Under the pieces are notes generated by a model. The model saw only the letters and a list, made by a program, of their open reading frames with translations, did no database searches and was not told the DNA's origin. DNA of 64,000 nt from Sclerotiophoma versabilis (taxonomy: Eukaryota > Ascomycota > Dothideomycetes > Pleosporales > Didymellaceae). Position numbers and translations under genes: made by a program. Below are positions 1-10,560 of this stretch, in pieces; the first letter of the stretch is position 1; each line of letters begins with the position of its first letter. The stretch is taken from positions 620,001-684,000 of the forward strand of contig JAAROD010000058.1 in assembly GCA_012274445.1 (NCBI GenBank). Reading direction: 5' to 3'.

Positions 1-407
1 ATGTTGATCAAGGCATGGAAGGACTTGCGCTTGACAACTGGGAGAAAGGGCCTTGGTTCAATATCCAGACCGGCGAAGAGAGTGTGGTCTCTGGCGGCAA
101 AACGCTTTCACGCATGGAGAAGGCTAGCGGCGATTACCTGAACCGTGATCATGTCGAGACTCTAGATGGTGTGAAGGAGTACCAACCACCAAAGATCGTC
201 CTTCAGCAGATCGCTGAGCGCCTCGTACGACACCGACGACTGCGCGAGGAGACCAAGAACGACAATCTCAGGCGCTGGCAGACTCATATGGGTCAGTGGC
301 TGACCGGCGAGCTAAAGGACGAAGATTCAGCCATCCATGTGTCCCCACCCACAAGCCGGAAAGGATCCAGGTCCAAGTCCAGACCACCAACACCCGGACG
401 TGCGTAA
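1..407 (+). CDS. 3' end of an unrecognised protein-coding gene (partial)
   Basis: An open frame enters from the window's left edge (the codon before the first internal Met is also open) and runs to a TAA at 405-407. The visible 130+ residues are hydrophilic, with a charged helical stretch (RLVRHRRLREETKNDN) followed by a Ser/Arg/Pro-rich tail (SRKGSRSKSRPPTPGRA). I do not recognise the family. The TAA overlaps a strong donor (GTAAGT, 404-409). A matching acceptor ends at 502, and the frame would then stay open to a stop at 675-677, so the real C-terminus may lie in a second exon at 503-677. Codon use and composition look genic. Confidence 0.55.
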   Translation, partial: VDQGMEGLALDNWEKGPWFNIQTGEESVVSGGKTLSRMEKASGDYLNRDHVETLDGVKEYQPPKIVLQQIAERLVRHRRLREETKNDNLRRWQTHMGQWLTGELKDEDSAIHVSPPTSRKGSRSKSRPPTPGRA

Positions 408-1001
408 GTGGCACACCGCACACTCGATAACACTGCCTTGAAGACCTCCAGACTTACCGAAGTCACTATTTGAACATCACCTTTGACTTTGTGCTTGTTT
501 AGCATGGCGTTCCGTGTTGCATTGGGCGAAACATTACCCATTACGCTTACCATTTGTTTACAGCATAGCGTTGGAGCATTTCAGCACTTTCCAGTATTGA
601 TACACGAAATACTCATCCACCTTCTGCATTTACGAGAATTTGGCGTTTTGCGTAGCATTGATCTATATCCTACATAATCTTATCGACGTTGGGAGTGACG
701 TACAAGTCACGGGGAAGCGCATCAAGGTTGCATAAAGACAGCCCAACGTAGGACCGTAGACATATCTTGGGTATCACATCGATTCACAATGTACATTCAT
801 GAAATCCACACTTTGGGGTATTGCGCTACAACATTGACTGTGAATATTACAAGTCAGCAACCTGACTCCCTCCACAAGTACATAAAAGTCAACAATGCTA
901 TACAACGTACACAGACCATGATGAGAATATCAGCACAAGCTCGACTGACCACAAACACCCCTACCACACTACTTCCCATACCACAATACTTCCCATACCA
1001 C
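408..1001. other. Intergenic region between the partial gene and VTC4 (convergent 3' ends)
   Basis: This holds the possible second exon at 503-677 described for the upstream gene and the 3' untranslated regions of two convergent genes. Nothing else recognisable is seen. Confidence 0.5.
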
Positions 1002-3537
1002 CTAAGCACCGAGCTTACCCTTCAAGTCTCCCTTCAACCCACCATCATACCCACCCTTGCCTAGTCTATACCCAAAGCTTACCGCAACCGCAGCCAATAA
1101 TCCGAGACAAAGTAATGTCGGACCCCACTTGTCATGATATACAACAGCCCTCCTCTCTCTGATCTTACGAACTCTCCAAAGGTAAAGACCCACGGAGTAG
1201 AACAACGCCATACATGCAATTATTGTAAATGCCCAAGCGGCGGCGAACGCCAATCCATCGCCAAAATTGAGCAAAGTGGCAGCGATACTGCCGATCAGGA
1301 TGCTGAACTCGAGCCACGAAAGGAACGTACGCTCAGTTGCGAGCTGGACTTTGGGTTCAACACGGACGGGGACGTGGATGCGCTTCCCTTTAGGGGCTTT
1401 AAACCGCTTGACCTCGCCCGACTGTTTCCACGTCGGTACGCCAAGAGAGAAACCACCGTCGCCAACATCGGTCGGCTTGGGGTGAACGAGGAAGATGAAG
1501 CCATTGATGAGACTTGTACTGACTGTCTTGGCTGTGTGTTCTGCCCACTTCTTTGCGTAGTGGAGGCCTCCAACGCGCTTCGCTTCTTCGAGGTCGTCGT
1601 CTTCGTCGTCACTATCTGAGTCGTAGATGGGATAGTCGTTATCCTGATTGCGTTGGGCAGCGACTCGTTCTTCAACGTCAAGGGCGTTGGGGTCATTGCC
1701 ATTAGTGAGGGTACCATATTCCCTAGTACGGTCGATCTCGTTCTGCTCCATGACGTCGCGGGCTTCGCGGAGCCTTCTGAGCTGGTCATCGTCTTGACTG
1801 CTGTTGGCAGAAGGAAGGCCCATGACTGCATCATCGTCGTCACTGTCATCGTCAAGGGTGTTACTCGTGCTGATGTCATTGCTAGCACCTGGTCGCTCAA
1901 TACCGAACTTCTGGCTGACAGGCTTGCGGATGTCGACTTGCATTTGAGGGTACCAGTAGGGAAGCAGGTTGATCCTCGAAGGGTTCAGAGTGGCGGTTCC
2001 ATGAATGTACTTGGAGAACTTGGGAACGGCTTCAACCAGGTGTGATGAGGTCAAATCACGGATCCATTGCGGCGCCTCTGCACCAGCTGCAGTCTGCAAC
2101 TTGACCTCAAGTACGGCGTAGGGGAACAGCTCTTTATCCTCGGGGGGAAGCTGCTTAAAGGGCCAGTCCACACCGATATCTGTACGGCGCCAGTTGTCGC
2201 CAGCACGTTTCTTGCCATCCAAGTTGTCTTCGCGGGTCATGGTGAGCTCAGTGTCGAGCGAAATACGGACTCGGGCATCGCCGGGAAGCTGGAAGGCAGT
2301 GCGGTGGTAGAAGGAGCGTGTAACAGGCACCAGATTGCGGTCAATGACACGGTATTGGATCTCGCGGGCAAGCTGCTCGTCTGATGCAATGTCCTTCTCA
2401 GGCCTCTTCTGTTCCCTGCGCTCTTTTTCGAATATCTTCTCGGGCAGCAATCTGCCCTTGAGGTAGTCATTGACATTTTTTTCCTTGAGCTTAAAACGCG
2501 CCTTGACTGATTCTTCACCAGTCCAGTCTTCACGATGGGTCTTGCGCTCAATGAAGATGGTGTCGCTGTTCATGCCTCCATACCATCGCAGACGGATAGC
2601 CTCGGCGCCCTCTGTCTTCTTGAGACGACCCTCGTACAGCTCCCATGTGTCTGTATTGTCAAAGTAAATGGATGTGATGGACGCGTCCTCCTCGTTGAAC
2701 TCCTTGTTAGGATTGAAGACCAGCACAGGCAGGTGCTTGAGGATGATGAGCTTCAGCTCCACAATGTTGTCAGGGTGAACCCAGTATTTCGTGGTCTGAC
2801 GAACAAAGTTCTGCTGCTTTCCTCCGGCAGAGGAGTCGCCCTTGACAGGGTTACCGCGAGTACGGACGATGTCGTAAAGCCTCGAGAGCTTGACAATGTA
2901 GCTGTCATAGTTGTCCTGGAAGAAGGGCTTGCGCTTGAGGCGGGCGGCGAAAACGGGCTTGAGCGCCCAGCGGGTGTTTTTCTGAGGCGAGTCAGCGTCA
3001 ATAGGCTTTGTACCGCGCATCAACATACGTCGTGCTTCTTGATAATCTTCTGGAAGCCCGTGTAGTTCAATTGAGTGAACTTGGCTAGGTCGTGAACATC
3101 TGCAATGATGTCGCTAAGATCCTCCTCCAACAAGTCGAAGTCCTCCTCGAAGGGGTCCCCATCCTGGCCACCCTGTTGAGACTGCACGTGTTCCTGCGAG
3201 CGGGCAACAGCGGTGTTGACCTCCTTCTCGGACGCTGCTATGCGGCGGATGATCTCCTCGCTCTTGACGCGCACAAAGCTGTAGACTTTGTCGAGCTCCT
3301 TCTCGAGCTGCTCGACAAAGCTCTGCTCCGACTTCTCGTCCCAGGTGTGGTGCACGCGCAGGGCCGTCTTCAGCTCCTCGTAGTCAATGTAGTAGAAGAG
3401 CCAGTCCTTGTTCAGCGACTGCTTCAACTGCTGGCCGAACCTGCGCGCAAGTTGCGTTAGTGCCCGTTGTTGCCCAATGGCTTGCACGGCGACTGGAGGG
3501 TGACGACAGCGCGTGCTGGGGGTCGAACGAACCTCAT
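1002..3537 (-). CDS. VTC4: Vacuolar transporter chaperone 4, polyphosphate polymerase
   Basis: Catalytic subunit of the VTC complex, which makes polyphosphate from ATP and passes it into the vacuole. Proposed CDS: complement of 3533-3537, 3029-3440 and 1002-2981, giving 798 aa. An N-terminal SPX domain (about residues 1-150) holds the conserved FTQLNYTGFQKIIKKHD. The tunnel-type polymerase domain follows, with GNPVKGDSSAGGKQQNF, RLRWYGG and ERKTHREDWTGE (about residues 165-450). An acidic linker leads to a C-terminal DUF202 module with three hydrophobic segments (about 690-790). The first exon is only 5 nt (ATGAG) and restores the family start MRFGQQLK. Its donor is unusual (GTTCGT), but the intron has a good CTAAC branch and a GCGCAG acceptor. 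The second intron (2982-3028) has a GTATGT donor. Length and domain order are normal for VTC4. Confidence 0.95.
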
Positions 3538-4300
3538 GACGGGCGAAGGGTGCGCGACAAGGCAGCTGGAGGCACTTCAGACGATGCTATGGACGGAAGG
3601 AGAGTGTGACACAACGTCCAAGACTGCGGGCGGCCCAGCGAAAGAAACACGAGCTCAGGAAGAAGCTCCCCGCGGCTGTACTGTGTAGCGCAGAAACGTG
3701 CCTTGGTGGTGGAGCTCTGGCAGTCGACGATCAAGCGTGGCAGCACCGCCCAGCATCCAATCGATTCGCCCACGTGCCGTGCCTGGCTGTCAACAGCTGC
3801 GCACCACTATGCGTCCCGATGGCTTTCCCTGACTGGAAAAAACGAGACAAGCGAAGACTGCAGTTGCGGTTCCTCTTGCGTGCAGTTGCTGCAGCCAAAG
3901 GATGGGGTCAATGCCAAGGTACACCTGCTGGCATTGGCGAATCGGAGGCTGGTGACGTGCATTCTGGCAACTTGCATACAGAGAACGATACCATTTCACT
4001 CCGCCCACATCTTTCACGACAGGTGCATCTCGAGTATTGCATCACGAAGGGAAAACCACGCTGTTGTGGAGAGCACTTCCCAGACACGCCAAATTTGCAA
4101 ACTTGCTACGTACGCTACCCGTCAGTACTGCTAGCAACCCATGTCAAACCTGTCACGGGTATTCATACTGTTCGAACCCCAGTCAATCCATCTAATGGAT
4201 TACTGTACCTTTTTGGTCCGTGTGGCTGAGGTGGGTTCGAGCCAAGCCCTCACAAAACCACAGATTGGTGTTGCTTCACTCCTACGGGAGCATAAGCTAC
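3538..4300. other. VTC4 upstream region
   Basis: GC-balanced sequence upstream of VTC4, presumably its promoter and leader. Several open frames cross it on both strands, but none has a recognisable domain or consistent coding character. Confidence 0.4.
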
Positions 4301-4551
4301 TGTTGAAGTTGTACTTTCAAGCAAAGCTCGTAAGCACTATTCGTATTGGTTCTCAGGGATGAGCGCTGGTACAGGAAGGTCCGTAAGGGTTGGGGTTATT
4401 GCCTAGTGAAACACCGTGGCAATAGAGGGTAACAATGAGTAGTATAGAGTAGACTATCTAGTCGAGAGTTGGGGTTGAGATTCCAAAGACAAACTTGATT
4501 GACTAAGTTGAACACGAACCATAAGGGTTGTGTTCCTACCAACTATATACT
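4301..4551 (+). repeat. 251-bp repeat, non-RIPed copy (probable solo LTR), inverted partner at 36453-36703
   Basis: Begins TGTTGAAGT and ends CTATATACT. The same 251 bp occurs in reverse orientation at 36453-36703, and a heavily mutated direct copy lies at 35708-35949 beside gypsy-like coding relics. The differences in the mutated copies are mostly TG to TA and CA to TA. The TG start and the position beside gypsy gag suggest a gypsy LTR, but the 3' end lacks an obvious CA and I see no target-site duplication. Confidence 0.6.
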
Positions 4552-4630
4552 GTAGAAAAATCCTGAGCTCACATGTTGAATCGCGAGCTCCCCAAGTGGT
4601 CCTCACTTTGCTCACCGTGAGCCAAGTGAG

Positions 4631-4704
4631 TCTCACGGAACCACTCGTGAGCTAGGTCACGTGTGTGGTTGTCTCACGGATCCACTCGTGAGCTGACTCA
4701 CGTG
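4631..4704. repeat. Imperfect tandem repeat with palindromic CACGTG ends
   Basis: Two copies of about 32 bp, each starting TCTCACGG, containing CCACTCGTGAGCT and ending CACGTG (4631-4663 and 4672-4704). A related partial copy (CTCACCGTGAGC) lies just upstream. CACGTG is the E-box/bHLH core. Function unknown. Confidence 0.6.
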
Positions 4705-4957
4705 ATCCGGTCCTGGGTCGAACGTTACCGGCCCGCTGCGGATCTCGGCGGTGATATACTGAGCGTTGCGTAATGATTGGCTGCAGTTTGATAGGATCGT
4801 AACAGCTACTAGTCCATATTGCGGTTCTTATTGCGGCTACGCTTACCAGGTTTTCTTAGCTCTCTTTTACTACTATACTATATCCTAAACTAAATCTACT
4901 AAGAGATCTATATTCTCTTATTCTACTTATAATTAGTTATAATTAAGCTTTTATAAT

Positions 4958-5042
4958 TGTCATATAGCAGAGAAGGCCTACTTAGTAGCCTAAATTCAGG
5001 GTGCGAATGTATGTACATTTTTGCCCTGTTTTAGCTGCAACA
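4958..5042 (+). mobile_element. Solo LTR of a miniature LTR retrotransposon (TRIM), 5-bp TSD ATAAT
   Basis: An 85-bp unit starting TGTCATATAG and ending GCTGCAACA, flanked on both sides by ATAAT (4953-4957 and 5043-5047). It matches the 86-bp terminal repeats at 34288-34373 and 34669-34754 and keeps the CpA and TpG sites that those copies have lost. It contains an imperfect palindrome around GTATGTACAT. This is the least mutated copy of the family in the window. Confidence 0.85.
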
Positions 5043-5846
5043 ATAATAGAAATAATTAGCTATAGAATCTTAGAATTATAATAGCTATACTTCTAACTAA
5101 AATATAAAGAACTTGCAATAGTAAGTTACTCTAAAAGTAATCTTACTAAATATTAGGCCTCTTAGGCTCTCTAGCCTAGAAGAACTAGAAGGTACTCTAG
5201 GTAGAGTAACCTTCCTATATATAGCCCCTTCCTAAATATTTACTAGAGACTAGTAAATAGTCTATAGTCTACTAATTAACTCTATAGCTATCTATATTAT
5301 TCTGTCCTATGTTATAACCTTCTATTTTAGTACCTCTAGCTTTAGAGTCTAATACTAAAGTCTACTTTTACTTTTAAACTTAAGCTCTAACTATATTTAA
5401 CTAATTAATAACTAAGTTATACTAAGTTATCCTAAAGCTGTAGCAGTGCAGCATGAGCTCGCTCTAAGCGCGCCGAATCTGGCCGGATTCTAGGCCAGGA
5501 TCGGCTAAAGCCCAGATCTCAACCATCCGCTAAGGCTCTAGCTTGTTTCAGCAGCGACATACAATGTATGCGATGTGCGAACCGTATTAGTGAGGCATTA
5601 ACGACGTGCACATGTAAGCCAGTTTTGTAGCTATGTACCTACAGCCATTTGCTACAGCACGGGTTAGTCTATACTCTCGCGTTAAACTTCTTCACAGCAG
5701 TAGCTGAGCAGCTAAACTATCTCACTTCCTCGATAGCGGTTTTCTCGAGCGTTCTACGGCATATCACGTGCAAAAGGGTGTACTTTTCCCAGAAAACTTT
5801 CCTTTCCTACAGCCACAGGTACTGCTAAAGAAGCTTCTATCTCACA

Positions 5847-7424
5847 ATGACTAAGAGACACGATCACATCGCCTTTCCCTGGCCCTCATTGCCTGCAGAT
5901 ATTCGTCTTTCGATGCTCGACGAAATTTCAGGCCAGAAATATCGTGGCTGGGCTCAGTGCGCAGCCGTCTGCAAAGAATGGCAAGCTATTCTTGAACCCA
6001 AGAATTTTTCCCAACTAGCATTGGAGCCATCCTGTCTAAACGACCTGGAAACCCTCGTTATCCGACAAAGGCCTCTTGTCCAGCACATTGGTCTCAATAT
6101 CGACCTTCCTCGATACGCCTGTCGCACTTGTGAACGAAACGACACCATGTCCAGTCGTAGGTCTACCATTTTTAGGAGGGCTATCCTAAGGCTCTTTTCT
6201 ATCCTGAGTACCTGGCAGCCTACAGGTCGGTTGACACTAGAGCTGAGCGCATCTTCACCGAGTGACTCACAACATTGGTTCAAGAACTACTGTTTTGGAC
6301 CCGGACATGAAGACACAAGAGACTGGACCCAACAGGAGAAAGCTATCAGATGGCACGACCCAAAGCACGGCTGGGTTGATGGTCAGCAGGTTAAGATTCC
6401 CGATCCGCCCGCTATTATGCGCCTCTTCTCTCCGCTCTGCTTGAACGTCCCCCAAACTCTCCCTGTCGTTCATGCCGTTACAAGCTTCTGCATACGTCGA
6501 CAACTTCGACATGAGCTGTTTCCCGAAGTACTAAATGCCTTGTGGGAGAAACTTCCTCGGCTAGAAAGTATAGTCTACGAGCTGTGGCGTGCCCGGCGAC
6601 ACCACTACCAGATTGCATGTGCATATGGTACGTTTAACCCTATGTCATACCCTTTTGTGGGAGACCTCCCCCCCCCCCTTCCCAACCTATATCAAACACG
6701 TATTCAGTTTCCTTCTGACATCTTGATAGAACTAGCCTTCTTAGTCCAGCGCAGTGTTCCAAAACACGTCAAAAGAGTATCTATCTTCAAGGACTTCAAC
6801 AACCAACTTGCACTGGCACTAAATAACGCTACGCCACATTTAGGCCAAGATATCGAAACTACCTCAGCTGTAGATCTCGAGCTAGCCAAAGCGTTTGCCG
6901 CCAAAAGTCACCATCTGGAGCACCTCTCTATTTCATACATGATCGACGCCCAGCAGTTTTTCACCTCATGCCAGCAGATGCCATGTACCTGGAATCTCCT
7001 GCAGTCGCTGACACTCACATCATCCACACTGGCCCGGACTGTTCCTCATCAACATGTTTATACACTGTTGCGAAACGCCAGTTCGATTGCGCTGAAGATG
7101 CCGCAGCTCAAAACCATGGTGCTCTGGAACAGTGAATCGACACAAGCCTGTGCGGTAATTTATCAGCAACATACTGCAAGTGCAATGGCTACACTTACAT
7201 GGCGTGGTACATGGAATCTTGAGCTCAGTGATGATGTTGTTGAGTCCTGGAAGAAGGTTGCCCCTGGTCCCTGCTACCTACGGTTGAAGAAGGAAGCATT
7301 ACGCGACGTGGATATCAGGTCCCATGGCGATGCAATTCATCATCTGCGCTTGCCGGATGGAGTTGTTGATTCAGCATCACTATGTCAGATACGTCACGAG
7401 GGAATGATGCAAAGAATGGCCTGA
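5847..7424 (+). CDS. F-box domain protein
   Basis: Single-exon frame of 525 aa. An N-terminal F-box-like segment (about residues 11-60: WPSLPADIRLSMLDEI, then CAAVCKEWQAILEP) is followed by a long region without a recognised domain, as in the large family of fungal F-box proteins. F-box proteins usually recruit targets to SCF ubiquitin ligases through Skp1; the substrate here cannot be told. The gene sits on a normal-composition patch between the AT-rich island at 4.9-5.4 kb and the main RIP block from 8.6 kb. It shows no premature stops. The Met at 5847 gives the F-box close to the N-terminus, as usual. Confidence 0.8.
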   Translation: MTKRHDHIAFPWPSLPADIRLSMLDEISGQKYRGWAQCAAVCKEWQAILEPKNFSQLALEPSCLNDLETLVIRQRPLVQHIGLNIDLPRYACRTCERNDTMSSRRSTIFRRAILRLFSILSTWQPTGRLTLELSASSPSDSQHWFKNYCFGPGHEDTRDWTQQEKAIRWHDPKHGWVDGQQVKIPDPPAIMRLFSPLCLNVPQTLPVVHAVTSFCIRRQLRHELFPEVLNALWEKLPRLESIVYELWRARRHHYQIACAYGTFNPMSYPFVGDLPPPLPNLYQTRIQFPSDILIELAFLVQRSVPKHVKRVSIFKDFNNQLALALNNATPHLGQDIETTSAVDLELAKAFAAKSHHLEHLSISYMIDAQQFFTSCQQMPCTWNLLQSLTLTSSTLARTVPHQHVYTLLRNASSIALKMPQLKTMVLWNSESTQACAVIYQQHTASAMATLTWRGTWNLELSDDVVESWKKVAPGPCYLRLKKEALRDVDIRSHGDAIHHLRLPDGVVDSASLCQIRHEGMMQRMA

Positions 7425-7639
7425 TCAGTGCATTTGTACAGATTTCTATCTACTTGCTGGCTGGTCTTGGCTTCGCTGACCAGCCCGCGAACAGGCTGCG
7501 CTACTGACCCAGGACACCACGCGAAGGTGCCAGCCAATCGTCCTGGTAAAAAAGAGAAGAAGAAAGGCAGTGGAGCAAAGAGTAGAAGTAGAAGTGAAGC
7601 CGAATGATCAAACACAAGAAATGAAATCGTTACTTACAG

Positions 7640-7853
7640 TTATGGTCGGCGAGCGGCCTCGTCCACGACTCTCTGAGCCCGGTCCACGGCCCGTTCCGCC
7701 CGATCCACAGCCTCGTACAGCCGGAATAGGCGATATCCTACCACCTCGTTGTGGAGGGCGGCGTGCTCCGCAGCGAAGGCTGCGGCGTAATCAGCCTTGG
7801 CGCGGGCGAGGGCGGCGGCGGGCGAAACGACACGACCAGATCGGAGCGTCGGC
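7640..7853 (-). CDS. Possible 3' exon of a small unrecognised protein
   Basis: From an acceptor at 7854-7855 (TTTTTGTAG, with a CTAAC branch 14 nt before it) to a TAA at 7640-7642, the minus strand encodes about 71 residues. They are Ala/Arg/Val-rich, helical and strongly biased like a real exon (RAKADYAAAFAAEHAAL, YEAVDRAERAVDRAQRVV). The heptad-like spacing suggests a coiled coil. The 5' part is unclear: a 40-nt exon at 7956-7995 joins in frame, but its link to an ATG at 8088 would need an intron of only 32 nt. Function unknown. Confidence 0.35.
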
Positions 7854-8570
7854 CTACAAAAAGCAGTTAGTTTGAAAGCCATTTCATGCATCTGCAGCAG
7901 CAAGATCATAGACAATACGGAGTCTAGATCTAACTTGCTTCAAAGACGGGCAGACCGTCCAATGTCGGGGCGATGATGATGATTAGGAGGAGTGTCTAGC
8001 GTGACAGTTGGAACAAATAGTACTCACATGTGTCGTGGTGGTGGTGTTGGTGGTGGTGGTGATGATGGAGGGGGAAAAAAGGACTCATTGCGTAGGAGAG
8101 AGACGATTCTCGATAAATACGCTAGCTAAACGGTCTTACCTTTCTGTCAATGAGTCTACTACATCCCACCTGCTTCAAGGACTGTGTTAGTCAGGATGGA
8201 AAGAGGCCATGTGTACGATCACCTGCAGATGCAAGAGTGGTACTGCCGCAGCTCCAGGTACTACTAATCATATACAAGGTAAGTGCTAAGGATTCAGACA
8301 GCAATAGTAACATCGAGCAGATCATGCCTGCCGCCAGTCCGTCCTCGCCAGCCCCGATACATTAGGAACATCCACCTAATGCTGGTGGCGTCGCATTAAG
8401 TTTCCCATAACCAAGCATCAATCGGAACCTAAGTGTCCTAAGTTGCGGCGGTGAAGGCTGATCACTAGGTAAGCGGCTCGTAACACAGACGTTATCTTGC
8501 TCAAAAATAGGCAATACGGTGCTAACCCCAGTTAGAAAGTAGAGCAGGTTAGTTTCTACCAACTACTCGC
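7854..8570. other. Transition from gene space to the RIP block
   Basis: Normal-composition sequence with a GGT-rich microsatellite (about 8034-8064) and possible 5' exons of the small gene. Composition changes abruptly near 8.57 kb, after which CpA and TpG are nearly absent. Confidence 0.5.
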
Positions 8571-8723
8571 GAATATAGAAGCGCGAATTTAAGAAGAGTA
8601 AATAATTTACTAAAGAGTAGATACTATAAGACACTAGGTATCTATATAAAGTTAAAGTATACACACTAAATATCTAAAATAGTAGCTATTAATATAAAAA
8701 TACTTATAGAACTAAAGAATATA

Positions 8724-9216
8724 TAATATACCTTATAGGTAAGCTATATATATAGGTAAGCTATATACTTTTACTAAGACTATACTAAAACTAGCTCTAT
8801 TATAGCCTATAACAACCTACTTTAGTACTATATAGAGTAGAATAACTAATAATATTACTTAGAAACCTCTTTTACTTTATTTATATATATCTATATATTA
8901 TACCTAGTTTTTCTATACTATCTATAGTATTATTAGAAGAACTTAGCCTCTTTAGTATATACTTTCTTCTTCTACTTCTTACTATTACTATATACTCTAA
9001 ACTTTTTTAAAGTAGTTATCTACTAGCTCTTCTTAACTATAAGAGTTTCTTTTACTTTAATTTACTTTTTCTTATCTAATATCTAGTATAAAGCAGCTTT
9101 ATTTACTACTTAAAGCTTAGTAATATTCTATTATACTAATACTAGCTTATATATAATTATTACTACTTTCTTTAAGACCTTCTTAAATATCTTAACTATA
9201 AAAGTAGGTAAGCTAT
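8724..9216 (-). pseudogene. Fot1/pogo-like transposase relic (3' half with TIR)
   Basis: The minus strand matches the C-terminal part of the Fot1-like transposase seen at 29440-29760 and 33880-34280, including the basic run and the remains of the Cys/His-rich tail. The 8724-8769 sequence is a RIPed version of the 45-bp terminal inverted repeat found at 20412 and 29831 (CG to TA changes). The copy is cut at 9216 by a copia LTR. Confidence 0.7.
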
Positions 9217-9508
9217 TATTAATAAGCTTATAGTATAATACTTAGGTAATTAAATAATTAATTAGTACCTATCTATCTAGACGTAATAACTATTTATATA
9301 TAAAGAAAATATTATTAGTTATATAACTCTAGAATTAAGCTTATAGGTAGTAGTAAATCTACTTAACTATAGTTAGCTTAACTACTAAGCTTCTTAAGAG
9401 TTAGCTATAAGCTTAGGTATATAGGCTTATACTTTAGGTAATACCTAGCTCTAATATACTAACACCTTACTTAGCCTAGTAGTAAGCTAGTAGCTTACTT
9501 ATATAATA
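9217..9508 (-). repeat. 3' LTR of the minus-strand copia element (292 bp)
   Basis: Same length and sequence family as 15923-16214 and 16679-16970. TG and CA ends are mutated to TA. Confidence 0.85.
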
Positions 9509-10199
9509 TACCTTCTAGATAGTCTTCTATAAATAAAGAAGTATCTAATAAACTACTATATAGCTTATTTCTTTATTTAGTAGTAATTATTATACTTTCT
9601 ATATAAGGCACTGTTTTAAGCTTCTAATTAATATTAGAAAAGCTTATTTTACTAGTATAAACTTTTTATATTAGTTTATACTTCTACTTTAACCTTATAA
9701 TATTAAGCAGCTCTATATATTACTAGATACTTAACTTAAAATATATAGCTTAACTATATACTATCTACTTAAATTTAACTTCTCTATTACCTAGTTTATT
9801 TATAGTTAGAGTTTTTATATAACATCTTATAGTAATAAGTAGTATAGATATAAAGTAAGTAGCTTACTTTATCTTTACTAGGGCTAATTATTATATAATT
9901 AGCTCTTTTTACTAATTTTAACTATCTCTAAGTATATTACTATAGCTATAAGTACTTTCTTATTTTACTTTTAATCTAAGCTTCTTCTACTTATTTAGCT
10001 ACTTACTATAAGCTTTTTAAGCTTCTTATACCTCTTAAGTTACTTATAACTTATTATTTAAGCTTAAGTTATAGCTAGAAGGTAGCTACTCTTTTTCTAC
10101 TAGCTTAGATAGCTTCTAATTAAGCTTTTTATATAGCTTTTCTAGGCTCTTTTTAACTATTTAGCTAACTTTAGATAGAAAGAACCTAAGTCTAAGTAC

Positions 10200-10560
10200 C
10201 TTACGCGTACTACTACTACTACTACTACTAATACTAAGTACTACTATACTACTACTACTACTACTACTACTAACTATACTACTACTACCTATACTCTACT
10301 CCTTACGCCTTATATACCTACTACCTACTTCTACTACTTAGTCTTACCTTTAGGTATTAGTAGTTTAGCTTTAGCTAATTAAGCTTTTTCTACTAGGCCC
10401 CTAGGCTCTATTAGAGACTCTAGCTTCTTCTCTTCTTACCTGCTACTACTACCCCCTCTTTAGCTACCTTCTTTACTACTACTACTACCTCTACCTCTAC
10501 CTCTACTAGCTTCTACCTCTACTACTACTACTACTACTACTATTACGCCTATTATAGGTA
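10200..10560 (-). repeat. RIPed trinucleotide tract (CTA/TAG) inside copia
   Basis: Runs of CTA on the plus strand (TAG on the coding strand). Equivalent tracts occur at the same internal position in the two other copia copies (19920-20045, 27610-27800). The few unmutated units are GCA/CAG, so this is most simply a CAG repeat converted by CpA-to-TpA change. Confidence 0.7.

Larger units (their letters stand above)
4552..5846. other. Intergenic: E-box repeats, AT-rich island and solo LTR upstream of the F-box gene
   Basis: 4600-4710 holds repeated CTCACGG...CACTCGTGAGC blocks ending in CACGTG. From 4850 to 5440 the sequence is AT-rich and CpA-poor like the main RIP block, with one unmutated solo LTR inside (4958-5042, listed separately). 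The stretch from 5440 returns to normal composition and presumably carries the F-box gene promoter. Confidence 0.5.

Noticed and set aside
3606..4229. A 207-codon plus-strand frame upstream of VTC4
   Set aside because: No domain, no consistent coding character and a competing frame over the same bases. Most likely leader and promoter sequence.
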